From positions 19,586 to 83,585 of the forward strand of contig NZ_CANNBW010000022.1 of the NCBI RefSeq assembly GCF_947502995.1: 64,000 nucleotides of DNA. The letters run 5' to 3'. Numbering within the stretch: position 1 is the first letter of the stretch; every line of letters starts with the position of its first letter. Source of the DNA: an uncultured Tenacibaculum sp. GTDB taxonomy: Bacteria > Bacteroidota > Bacteroidia > Flavobacteriales > Flavobacteriaceae. Under the pieces are notes generated by a model. It did not search any database and had not been told where the DNA came from. It saw only the letters and a program-made list of their open reading frames with translations. Shown here in pieces: positions 1 to 9,700 of this stretch. The position numbers and the translations under genes were made by a program.

Positions 1-361
1 AGATATTACCCCAGTTTCCTTGCATATCTATAAGCAACTCTTTTTGTCCCATTTGTACCATGGCATCTGCAATAGAAGCATCACCGTGTGGATGATACTG
101 CATGGTGTGACCAACAATATTTGCTACTTTATTATAACGCCCATCATCTAAATCTTTCATAGAATGCATGATACGACGCTGTACAGGTTTAAATCCGTCT
201 TCAATAGACGGAACAGCACGTTCTAAGATTACATACGAAGCATAATCTAAAAACCAATCTTTATACATTCCCGTAACCTTAGTTATGGTCTCTGTATTTT
301 CAACTTGGTTTTCGTTTGTTAATTCTTCGTCGTGTTCGTAATTATTGTTTTCTTCGCTCAT
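1..361 (-). CDS. parC: DNA topoisomerase IV subunit A, N-terminal part (cut by window edge)
   Basis: Reading the minus strand from an ATG at 361 gives about 120 residues with no stop before the window edge. After an acidic, non-conserved N-terminus of about 28 residues comes the typical type IIA topoisomerase start: a WFLDYASYVILERAVP segment, the DGFKPVQRRI helix and the YHPHGDASI motif. Subunit A cuts and rejoins DNA through a tyrosine that lies beyond the visible part. With ParE it forms the A2B2 enzyme that decatenates chromosomes in the cytoplasm. It is assigned as parC rather than gyrA because it follows parE on the same strand with only a 52-codon gene between, and because the sequence reads like Bacteroidetes ParC. 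It should be co-transcribed with parE. Confidence 0.9.
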   Translation of the reverse strand, partial: MSEENNNYEHDEELTNENQVENTETITKVTGMYKDWFLDYASYVILERAVPSIEDGFKPVQRRIMHSMKDLDDGRYNKVANIVGHTMQYHPHGDASIADAMVQMGQKELLIDMQGNWGNI

Positions 362-393
362 GTATTATAAACGTTTGTACGTTTTTGATTTTT

Positions 394-552
394 TTACTTT
401 TTTGATCTTAACAATATAAAAATAGCTAGACCTATTATTGTTATAAAAGCTGCATAGTTACCGTCATCAGTAATCTCGTTGAAATTTATTGAAAATAACA
501 TTAGAAAAATAAAAAAAAGAGCTATTAATATTAAGCCTCTATTTAATTTCAT
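394..552 (-). CDS. Small two-helix membrane protein between parE and parC
   Basis: A 52-codon reading frame starts with ATG at 552, one base after the parE stop codon, and ends with TAA at 394, 32 bases before the parC start. The product begins MKLNRGLILIALFFIFLM, has a first hydrophobic segment at residues 7-21, a short polar turn around residues 24-32 (NEITDDGNY) and a second hydrophobic segment at 33-47, and ends RSKK. That is a hairpin of two membrane helices with positive residues at both ends, so both termini are probably cytoplasmic. The tight spacing supports translation from the parE-parC message. I do not recognise a family and infer no function. Confidence 0.6.
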   Translation of the reverse strand: MKLNRGLILIALFFIFLMLFSINFNEITDDGNYAAFITIIGLAIFILLRSKK

Positions 553-553
553 T

Positions 554-2410
554 TTAACTTTCTTCTATTAAATCTTGCTCTACTTTTAGATTTTCGATAA
601 TAAACTTTTGACGATCTGGTGTGTTTTTTCCCATGTAGAATTGTAACATTTGATCGATAGACATTTCTTTATCTAACATTACTGGATCTAAACGAATATC
701 GTCTCCAATAAAGTGTACAAATTCGTTTGGTGAAATTTCACCTAATCCTTTAAATCGTGTTATCTCTGGTTTACCTCTTAACTTGGCGATAGCAGCTTGT
801 TTTTCTGTTTCTGAATAACAATAATGCGTTTCTTTTTTATTTCGAACTCTAAAAAGTGGCGTTTCTAAAATATATAAATGTCCTTCTTTTATTACTTCTG
901 GGAAGAATTGTAAAAAGAATGTAATTAATAACAGTCTAATGTGCATTCCATCGACATCGGCATCGGTTGCGATTACAATGTTGTTGTAACGTAAACCTTC
1001 TAATCCATCTTCTATATTTAATGCCGCTTGAAGTAAGTTAAACTCCTCGTTTTCGTAAACGATTTTCTTTGTTAAACCATATGAGTTTAAAGGCTTTCCT
1101 TTTAAACTGAAAACCGCTTGAGTATTTACATTTCTAGATTTTGTAATAGATCCAGATGCAGAATCTCCCTCGGTAATAAATAATGTGGTATTTAAATAAT
1201 CTTCTTTCTTAGTGTCTCCGAAGTGAATTCTACAGTCTCTTAATTTTTTATTATGAAGATTTGCTTTCTTAGCTCGATCTCTTGCTAACTTTCGGATTCC
1301 AGATAATTCTTTACGCTCTTTTTCAGCTTGTAAAATCTTCTTTTGAAGCGTTTCTGCAATTACAGTGTTCTTATGTAAGAAATTATCTAATTTTGTTTTT
1401 ACAAAATCATTGATGTAAGTTCTTACCGTTGGTAATCCGCCTCCCATTTCAGTAGAACCTAATTTGGTTTTCGTTTGACTTTCGAAAACAGGTTCCATTA
1501 CTTTTATGGATATTGCTCCAATAATTGATTTTCGAACATCTGAAGCATCGAAGTTTTTTCCGTAGAATTCTCGAATAGTTTTAACAACAGCCTCTCTAAA
1601 TGCAGCTTGGTGTGTACCACCTTGTGTTGTATTTTGTCCGTTTACAAACGAATGATATTCTTCTGAATATTGAGTTTTGCTATGTGTCATAGCAATTTCT
1701 ATATCATCTCCTTTCAAATGGATGATCGGATATAGCATGTCCTCAACATTGTTATTATCTTCTAAAAGATCTTTTAATCCGTTTTCAGAATAATATTTTT
1801 CTCCGTTAAAAACTATAGTTAATCCTGGATTCAGATATACATAATTCTTTAATAAACGAATTACATATTCTGGACGATATTTATAGTTTTTAAATATGGC
1901 ATCATCTGCAATAAAAGTAACCTTCGTTCCTCTTCTTCTAGTTGTTTCCTCTAAAAGATCTTGATTTGTAAGATTTCCTTTCTCAAATTCAGCAGATGCA
2001 GATTTTCCATCACGCGTACTTTCCACACGAAAATATGTAGATAATGCATTAACAGCTTTGGTACCAACTCCATTTAATCCTACAGATTTTTTAAAGGCTC
2101 TACTGTCGTATTTTCCTCCAGTATTCATCTTAGAAACTACATCGACAACTTTTCCTAAAGGAATACCACGACCGTAATCTCGAACAATAACTTTATTACC
2201 TTGGATAGATACTTCAATTGTTTTTCCTGTACCCATTACAAACTCATCAATAGAGTTATCGAGTACCTCTTTTACTAAAATGTATATTCCATCATCAGGA
2301 GAAGAACCATCTCCTAATTTACCAATATACATACCTGGACGCATACGGATATGCTCTTTCCAGTCGAGTGATCGTATATTATCTTCGGTATATTTAGTTT
2401 CTTGCGCCAT
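554..2410 (-). CDS. parE: DNA topoisomerase IV subunit B
   Basis: This 618-residue protein is the ATPase subunit of a type IIA topoisomerase. The GHKL ATPase domain shows EVLDNSIDE (E48, D51) for ATP/Mg binding, YGRGIP (79-84) and the GLNGVGTKAVNALS lid (111-124). The TOPRIM domain shows EGDSASGS (414-421) and DADVDGMHIR (483-492), the metal-binding acidic residues. SASG instead of SAGG, and DGMH instead of DGSH, fit ParE rather than GyrB, as does the neighbouring parC. It powers strand passage for chromosome decatenation. The start is the ATG at 2410. Its stop is followed after one base by the small membrane-protein gene and then parC, so the three look like one operon. The length is normal for the family. 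Confidence 0.95.
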   Translation of the reverse strand: MAQETKYTEDNIRSLDWKEHIRMRPGMYIGKLGDGSSPDDGIYILVKEVLDNSIDEFVMGTGKTIEVSIQGNKVIVRDYGRGIPLGKVVDVVSKMNTGGKYDSRAFKKSVGLNGVGTKAVNALSTYFRVESTRDGKSASAEFEKGNLTNQDLLEETTRRRGTKVTFIADDAIFKNYKYRPEYVIRLLKNYVYLNPGLTIVFNGEKYYSENGLKDLLEDNNNVEDMLYPIIHLKGDDIEIAMTHSKTQYSEEYHSFVNGQNTTQGGTHQAAFREAVVKTIREFYGKNFDASDVRKSIIGAISIKVMEPVFESQTKTKLGSTEMGGGLPTVRTYINDFVKTKLDNFLHKNTVIAETLQKKILQAEKERKELSGIRKLARDRAKKANLHNKKLRDCRIHFGDTKKEDYLNTTLFITEGDSASGSITKSRNVNTQAVFSLKGKPLNSYGLTKKIVYENEEFNLLQAALNIEDGLEGLRYNNIVIATDADVDGMHIRLLLITFFLQFFPEVIKEGHLYILETPLFRVRNKKETHYCYSETEKQAAIAKLRGKPEITRFKGLGEISPNEFVHFIGDDIRLDPVMLDKEMSIDQMLQFYMGKNTPDRQKFIIENLKVEQDLIEES

Positions 2411-2464
2411 AAAATCTGAGAAAAATGAAGTGTATGCTAAAATAAGATTTACCTAGAAAAAATA

Positions 2465-2500
2465 AAAAACTCTGTCAACATAGTTATTAACAGAGTTTTT
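2465..2500 (-). terminator. Rho-independent terminator after the 138-residue exported protein
   Basis: An 11-base inverted repeat (2465-2475 and 2490-2500) around a 14-base loop ends in a run of T on both strands. On the minus strand it lies 34 bases past the stop of the gene at 2534 and before the parE start, so it separates the two units. Its stem (ACTCTGT/ACAGAGT) is nearly the same as that of the terminator at 3726-3763. Confidence 0.8.
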
Positions 2501-2533
2501 AATGCTTTGATTATTAATCTAAAAGAAATAAAA

Positions 2534-2950
2534 TTATTCTGACCAATAAGATAGTGTTACTATAATTTCATCATTAACAACTAAAGCATTTGATAATGTA
2601 ACCATTGTACTACTTGCTCCATCAAAATATCCATCGTAAGCATCGAAACGATATGTACCAGCCGGTAAGTTTGTAAAAAGATCTTCTTCTCTCCTATCAT
2701 CTGCATAATAATATGTATTTGTTTCTACATTATATGCATAATATCCAGGTAAAGTTGCTGCTGGAACTTCATTTCCGTATCTGTCTTCTAATTTGATTCT
2801 TACAGCAAATTCTGATGATTTCTTATTTAATTCTTTTTTTGTTTTAGTCTCAATAATAGTATTTGAATTATCTACTAAGTTTTGTGCTGTTATGTTTGAT
2901 ACAAACAATGTAGCTACTAAAAAAACAATAATCTGAGTGATTTTTTTCAT
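2534..2950 (-). CDS. Exported hypothetical protein, 138 residues
   Basis: The product has a clear Sec signal peptide (MKK, then a hydrophobic core to about residue 20, cleavage near ITAQ-N). The mature part of about 115 residues starts with a K/E-rich linker. It continues with beta-rich sequence: LPGYYAYN, an acidic DDRREEDLF stretch, and LPAGTYRFDAYDGYFDG. The LPAGTYRF segment resembles the strand seen in CarboxypepD_reg or fibronectin-like surface beta domains, but this is too weak to assign a family. It has its own terminator (2465-2500) and no close neighbour upstream, so it is probably monocistronic. Secreted or periplasmic location is inferred from the signal peptide. Function unknown. 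Confidence 0.6.
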   Translation of the reverse strand: MKKITQIIVFLVATLFVSNITAQNLVDNSNTIIETKTKKELNKKSSEFAVRIKLEDRYGNEVPAATLPGYYAYNVETNTYYYADDRREEDLFTNLPAGTYRFDAYDGYFDGASSTMVTLSNALVVNDEIIVTLSYWSE

Positions 2951-3078
2951 TATATATGTATTAAGGTTAACTCAGTTAAAATTATCTTTTAAATTTCTGT
3001 CTAAAGGAAAAACTGCTTTATGAGATAGTTAGCTAAATATTAATTAACAGTTTTAAAATGACTCAAGAAATTAATATT

Positions 3079-3246
3079 TTAATCTTCTTCATCATCTTCT
3101 GCAGGAGTTTGGCCATCTTCCCTTGTAGTATTTTGAATTTCTTGTTGTATATCTAACTCTTGTATTTGTTTTTCATTTAAATCTGAACATGAAGTAAATA
3201 TACTGTTCCCTATGATAAATGCGAATATTATAAAAATGCGTTTCAT
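3079..3246 (-). CDS. Small lipoprotein, 55 residues
   Basis: The ATG at 3246 is preferred over the longer frame starting at 3294, because from 3246 the protein opens directly with a lipoprotein signal peptide: MKRIFIIFAFIIGNSIFTSC with the lipobox cysteine at residue 20. The 16 extra upstream residues would be polar and would hide the signal. The mature peptide is only about 36 residues and very acidic, with Q/E-rich sequence and an EDDEED tail. It is expected to be lipid-anchored in the envelope. A GC-elevated, palindrome-rich segment (3282-3385) lies just upstream and could be its 5' leader. Function unknown. Confidence 0.55.
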   Translation of the reverse strand: MKRIFIIFAFIIGNSIFTSCSDLNEKQIQELDIQQEIQNTTREDGQTPAEDDEED

Positions 3247-3281
3247 AATAAAATTCTGTTTTAAAAATTGATAATATTTAT

Positions 3282-3385
3282 CCTGTCCGAGCACTTTGCT
3301 CAGATTCAGGCCATGTCGGTTTTTGACATAGAATTTTTAAAAGAGGCGCGCTACTCTTTCGCGGGAAGTGAGATGTCTAATCAAT
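3282..3385. other. GC-elevated, palindrome-rich island: candidate structured RNA or leader
   Basis: This ~100-base stretch is roughly 47 percent G+C by my count, in surroundings near 30 percent or less. It holds nested inverted repeats: CCTG 3282-3285 with CAGG 3307-3310 enclosing GAGCA/TGCTC (3289-3293, 3297-3301); ATGTC/GACAT (3313-3317, 3325-3329); AGAG/CTCT (3342-3345, 3354-3357). A second ATGTC at 3373-3377 could compete for the same GACAT. The only ORF through it is 43 codons on the plus strand (3313-3444), unlike anything I know. Strand is uncertain: on minus it would be the leader of the small lipoprotein. The rest of the 3247-3785 gap holds AT-rich sequence, an orphan gene fragment (3516-3725) and a terminator. 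Confidence 0.35.
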
Positions 3386-3515
3386 ATTATTTAAAAGCTT
3401 CCCTTCTTTTAAAATCAACTGATGTAGAACTCTTAATTAAGTGATGTAATCGTTTAGTATATTTTTAATTCCCCGACCAATCACACTGCAAATATTCTGA
3501 TTATTTGGAGTTTAG

Positions 3516-3725
3516 AATAAGATAGATATTGAAAACTTTCAAAAAATAGATTTAGACACTAGTTACACGTTTTTCACTAAAGGAGTTGCTAACTATTGGT
3601 ATGGAAAAAATAATGATGATATTCGTGAGTTTTTTACAGATAGAGGAATTCATCCTGAAACAAAACAAGAATTAAAACCAATTACAAGGGATATTTTAAA
3701 CTTAGAAGGATTATTAAATGAATAA
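3516..3725 (+). pseudogene. Orphan C-terminal gene fragment (about 69 codons, no start)
   Basis: A plus-strand frame is open from just after a TAG at 3513 to TAA at 3723-3725. It contains no ATG and no convincing alternative start. The translation looks like real protein, for example SYTFFTKGVANYWYGKNNDD followed by IREFFTDRGIHPETKQELKP, with proper flavobacterial codon use, and ends NLEGLLNE. It reads as the 3' end of a gene whose 5' part is lost. It is the only plus-strand coding-like sequence in the first 36 kb apart from shadows of the giant gene. I do not recognise the parent family. It ends against the terminator of the giant adhesin gene. Confidence 0.4.
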
Positions 3726-3763
3726 AAAAAACTCTGTTGATTATGTAATCAGCAGAGTTTTTT
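3726..3763 (-). terminator. Terminator of the giant adhesin gene (bidirectional)
   Basis: An 18-base stem (3726-3743 with 3746-3763, one wobble pair) has T-runs on both sides. It lies 23 bases beyond the adhesin stop codon on the minus strand, and immediately after the plus-strand gene fragment, so it can act in both directions. Confidence 0.85.
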
Positions 3764-3785
3764 CTTTTATTATTTATATAATTTA

Positions 3786-6700
3786 TTATCTAATGATAAT
3801 CTTTTTAACCAGCTTTTCGTTTTGAGTTTCAACTAATACGAAATATAAACCTGGAACCATAGTTAAGTTATAATCGATCTTATATTCTTTCTTATTTTCT
3901 ACTTTCTTATAATCGATCATATCGTTACTTAGTAAACTATAAATCTTAACACTTACATCACTCTGTTCTTTTAACTCTAAATCTAAGGCAAATACTCCAG
4001 AAGAAGGATTTGGATAGATATTAAAGTCTGTTATTAATGGAGTTTGTCCGTTTGCTTCATCAGAACCAGTATTATCGTCTCCAATTTCTTTTTCAGTGAT
4101 GAAAACAGTTTTTGTTTGAAACGCCTCACATTCTCCTTTTTTAGTGTATAATGTTATTTCGTATTCTCCGGCTTCTTCAAAATAAAACTCGACATATTCA
4201 TCGGTTTTTTCATTTAACTTCACATTCGCAGGTAAAATCCACTCTGAATCATCTGGAGCAGGATCACTAACATTTACCGCTACGATTGGCTCGTTTACAT
4301 AAGCAATGGAAGAAACTAAGAAATTTGATGAAATATCATCTCTAGTGCGTTTAATCTCTATTTCGTCAGTAATAATACATCCATCTTCGTTAGTTATGAC
4401 AACAGAATATATTCCTTCTTCAGACACTTCTATTACACGTTCTGTGCTAGATAATCCGTTAGTAGAAGACCATTCGTAAGAAACACCGTTATCTATTGTA
4501 GCATTTAAAACATAAGTTTGATCTTTACATAAAGTAACATCTTCACCTAAAGAGAATTCGATTTCATCTGGATTTGCTAAAACATAAGCCTTAGAAATTA
4601 TACAACCTTTACTATCTGTAATTATTACTTCATAAGTTCCTGAAGTTAAATTATTATTAGTATTAGTTGTATTTCCATTATTCCACTCATAAGTATATGG
4701 AGCTAATCCTCCTGATACTTCTATTTTAATATTACCGTTACTTCCATTGAAACATTTTGGATCATTTGTTTCTTCAGCACTAATAATTAATTCTGGTGGT
4801 GTAACTAATTCTATTTCTTTAGTTACAGAACAACCATTAGCATCTACAATAGTTACTTCGTAGCTACCTGTTATTACATCTGATAAATTTGCACTAGTTT
4901 CTCCGGTATTCCAAACATAACGATATGGTGCAGTTCCACCACTAACATTTGTAGTAATAGTCCAATCATTTCCAGTACCACATAACGTATAATCTGAAGC
5001 TAAAGTTAACTCTAAAGCATCTGGTTCTGTTATTTCGAAACTTGAACTACGAACTGTATTTCTGTTTGCATCTGAAATTATAATATAATAGTTCCCTGGA
5101 GCTAAATCAGAAAGTTGACTAGTAGTTCCTATAATTCTGCTAGAACCTTCTTTATACCAACTATACGTATAATCTTTAACTCCACCAGTTACAGTAGCTT
5201 CTAATGAAGCATTATTAGCACCTAAACAACTAATAATTGAAGTTTGGTTTAATGATACTTCTAATAAGTCTGGTTGTGTTATTTCATAATCTTGAACTAA
5301 ACGACATCCTTTAGTATCTTCTACAATTAATTGATATTTTCCAGCTACAATATTATCTAAGATATTTGAGTTTGTTCCAACTGAAACTCCACTTGCATCA
5401 AACCACTGATAAGTATATCCTGGAGTTCCTCCTGTTAATTCAACTGTAATCGATCCATTTGATAATCCGAATCCACTTACATTTACTATATCTTCTTTTG
5501 TAAACTTGAATTCTGCTGGAGCTGTTAATCGAACTGTATCTTTAATACTACAACCATTAGCATCTACAACTGTTACTTCATATAAGCCTGAAATTACATT
5601 ATTTAAATCTGCTGTAGTTTCTCCATTATTCCAAATATATCGGTAAGGAGCTGTTCCACCTGTAACTGTAGTAGTAACCGTCCAATCATTACCTGTTCCA
5701 CAAGATGTGTATTCAGAAGCTAATGATAATCTTAATGCTGTTGGCTCTGTAAATTCAAAACTTGAACTACGAACTGTATTTCCATTAGCATCATTTATTA
5801 CAACATAATATTTTCCTGGTGATAAATCTGAAAGAACATTTTCTGTACCTATTACAGTAGCTGATGATTCTTCATACCAACTATATGTATAATCTTTAAC
5901 TCCGCCAGTTACAATAGCTTCAATTGATCCGTTTGAAGAACCTTCACAACTGATAATTGATAATTGATTTAATGATACTTCTAATAAATCTGGTTGTGTT
6001 ACTTCATAATCTTGAACTAATCGACATCCTTTAGTATCTTCTACAATTAATTGATATTTTCCTGCTACAATGTTATCTAAAACAGTAGAATTTCCTCCTA
6101 TTGAAGTTCCACTTGCATCGAACCATTGATAAGTATATCCTGGTGTTCCTCCTGTTAATTCAACTGTGATTGATCCATTAGATAATCCGAATCCACTTAC
6201 ATTTACTATATCTTCTTTTGTAAACTTGAATTCTGCTGGAGCTGTTAAACGTACTGTGTCTTTAATACTACAACCATTAGCATCTACAACTGTTACTTCA
6301 TATAAGCCTGAAATCACATTATTTAAATCTGCTGTAGTTTCTCCATTGTTCCAAATATATCGGTAAGGAGCTGTTCCTCCTGTAACTGTAGTAGTAACTG
6401 TCCAGTCATTACCTGTTCCACAAGATGTGTATTCAGAAGTTAATGATAATCCTAATGCTGTTGGCTCTGTAAATTCAAAACTTGAACTACGGACTTTATT
6501 TCCGTTTGCATCATTTATGACAACATAGTATTTTCCTGGTGATAAATCTGAAAGAACATTTGCTGTACCTATTACAGTAGCAGATGATTCTTCATACCAA
6601 CTATATGTATAATCTTTAACTCCACCTGTTACAATAGCTTCAATTGATCCGTTTGAAGAACCTTCACAACTGATAATTGATAATTGATTTAATGATACTT

Positions 6701-9700
6701 CTAATAAATCTGGTTGTGTTACTTCATAATCTTGAACTAATCGACATCCTTTAGTATCTTCTACAACTAATTGATATTTTCCTGCTACAATGTTATCTAA
6801 AACAGTAGAATTTCCTCCTATTGAAGTTCCACTTGCATCGAACCATTGATAAGTATATCCTGGTGTTCCTCCTGTTAATTCAACTGTGATTGATCCATTA
6901 GATAATCCGAATCCACTTACATTTACTATATCTTCTTTTGTAAACTTGAATTCTTTATGAGCAGGTAGATTAACTATATCATTAATCTTACAACCATTAG
7001 CATCTACAATTGTTACTTCATATAATCCTGAAGCTACATTGTTTAAATTTGCTGTACTATCTCCATTATTCCAAATATATCGGTAAGGAGCTGTTCCTCC
7101 TGTAACTGTAGTAGTAACTGTCCAATAATTTCCTACTTCACAAGATGTATATTCAGAAGCTAATGATAACTCTAATGCTGTTGGTTCTGTAAATTCAAAA
7201 CTTGAACTACGAACTGTATTTCCATTAGCATCATTTATGACAACATAGTATTTTCCTGGTGATAAATCTGAAAGAATATTTGTTGTACCAATTACAGTAG
7301 CTGATGATTCTTCATACCAACTATATGTGTAATCTTTAACACCCCCAATTACAATAGCTTCAATTGATCCGTTTGAAGAACCTTCACAGCTAATAATTGA
7401 TAATTGATTTAATGATACTTCTAATAAATCTGGTTGTGTTACTTCATAATCTTGAACTAGACGACACCCTTTAATATCTTCTACAACTAATTGATATTTT
7501 CCTGCTACAATGTTATCTAAAACAGTAGAATTTCCTCCAATTGAAGTCCCAATAGCATCGAACCATTGATAAGTATATACTGGTGTTCCTCCTGTTAATT
7601 CAACTATGATTGACCCATTAGATAATCCGAATCCACTTACATTAACAACTTCTTCTTTGGTAAGTTCTAATTTAGTAGGCTCAGTAATATTGATTTCATA
7701 TTCTGAATTTCCAGCTGCATCTGTAGCCAAACAGTTATTTACATCTCTTACTTGAACTTTATAATCTCCTTTAATTAGATTTTCTATTGTTATAGAATTT
7801 CCAGTAATAGATGTCCAAGCAGTATATCCTAAAGTATTTGTGTATCTATACTCATAAGTTCCTGTTCCTCCTGTAACATCAACTTTGAAACTCGCATTAG
7901 TTGCTTCAAAACAAGATGCATTAACTTGACTAATTGATACTTCTACTTTTTCTGGCTGAGTAACTGTAAATATTGAACTCTTTTCTTCAATACCTTCTGC
8001 ATTACTTACAATTACATAATAACTACCTGCTGGAATATTTTTTAACTCTTTATCTGATCCGATTACAGAATTTGTTGTTGCATTAAACCACTGGAATCTA
8101 TTTCCTCCTGCGCCTCCTATAGTAATTACATCTAAAATAGCATTACTTTCTCCGTAACAGAAAATCTCTTGAGTTTGTTCTATAGAAACTAATAACTCTC
8201 CTGGATTAGCTAAATTATAAGTCTCTGAAAGTACACAATTCTTAGCATCAGTTATTGTAATTGTATATCTACCTTCTGATAAATTCTCTATTTTACTAGT
8301 TTTTAAATTAGTAGATTCGTCTAATATTGTAGAACCCGACTCATCTTCCCAAACATATTTGTATGGTGCTTCACCTCCAACTATAATAACTTCTATATCA
8401 CCATCATTTACAGTTTCAGAAGTTGGACGTGCTAATTTTATTTTATCTATTGCATACTCTTCTGGTTGGTTGATTATTATTTCTCGTTCTACAGAACAAC
8501 CATTAGCATCAGTAATAATAACATTATAAGTATCAGCTTCTATATTCTCTAAAATATTATCATTTATACTAGTATGTGTCCACTTATAAGAATATGGTGT
8601 AACACCACCCACAACTGTTATTTCTATTCTTCCATCAGAACCTTTATAACAAGTAACATCTGTAGTTTCTACATTTGTAATTTCTAATAAAGATGGCTCT
8701 ATAATAGTAACTTCATCTTCTATTTTATTTCCATTTTTATCTTCAACTTTAATGACATAAACTCCACCACTAATATTCAATAACTCTGGAGCAGAACTTA
8801 ACTCTAAAGTCTCTCCTTTTTCAATCCATGAATAAGTATACGGTTCAACCCCTCCTGTTACATTAGCTATTGCTGATCCTTTTTGACCGAAACAAGAAAT
8901 ATCGTTTTTATCTATTTTAACCTCTAGTTTTTCTGGTTGATTAATTGTGTAATTAGGAGAAATTTCACAACCTTTTGCATCATTAACTTTAACTGTATAT
9001 ACTCCAGCTTTAAATCCAGTTAAATTAGCTGTTGTATTTGTTAAAATAGTACCAGAAGCATCAGTCCATTCATAAGTATAAGGAAGAGTTCCTCCTTCAA
9101 CTTCAATAGAAATTGCTCCATTAGATAAATCGAATCCACTTGCATCTTTAATAATATAATCTTTTATACTTAAAGGCGCTAACGGTTCAGTAACGATTAT
9201 TTTCTTTTCAAACGCACAAACTAAATTCTTATCAGTTACTTTAACAATATACTCACCTGCTTTTAAACCTGTAAGCTCATTTCCTGTAGATCCGTTACTC
9301 CAATTATATACATATTCTCCAACTCCACCTGTCGCGGTTACTTTAATAGTTGCATCATCTTCACCAAAACAAGAAACATTAGTTACAATTACATTGGCAT
9401 CTAAAATTTCTAATAATGTAGGTTCTATAATAGTAACTTCTTGTACTACTTTATTACCATTTTTATCTTCAATTTCAACAACATAAACACCACCACTAAT
9501 GTTTAATAATTCTGAAGTAGTACTTAACTCTAAAGTCTCTCCTTTTTCTTTCCATGAATATACATACGGTTCAACTCCTCCTGTTACATTAGCGATTGCT
9601 GATCCTTTTTGACTAAAACAAGGAATATCATTTTTATCTATTCTAACTTCAAGCTTTGCTGGTTGGTCAATTGTATAAGTAGGATTAGGCTTAAGTTCAC

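Noticed and set aside
3313..3444. 43-codon plus-strand ORF in the GC-rich island
   Set aside because: Short, no recognisable features, and its GC bias is explained better by the nested palindromes; kept only as a remark.
3295..3445. Insertion-sequence end next to the small lipoprotein
   Set aside because: No transposase reading frame or paired terminal repeat could be found; the palindromes are nested, not terminal.
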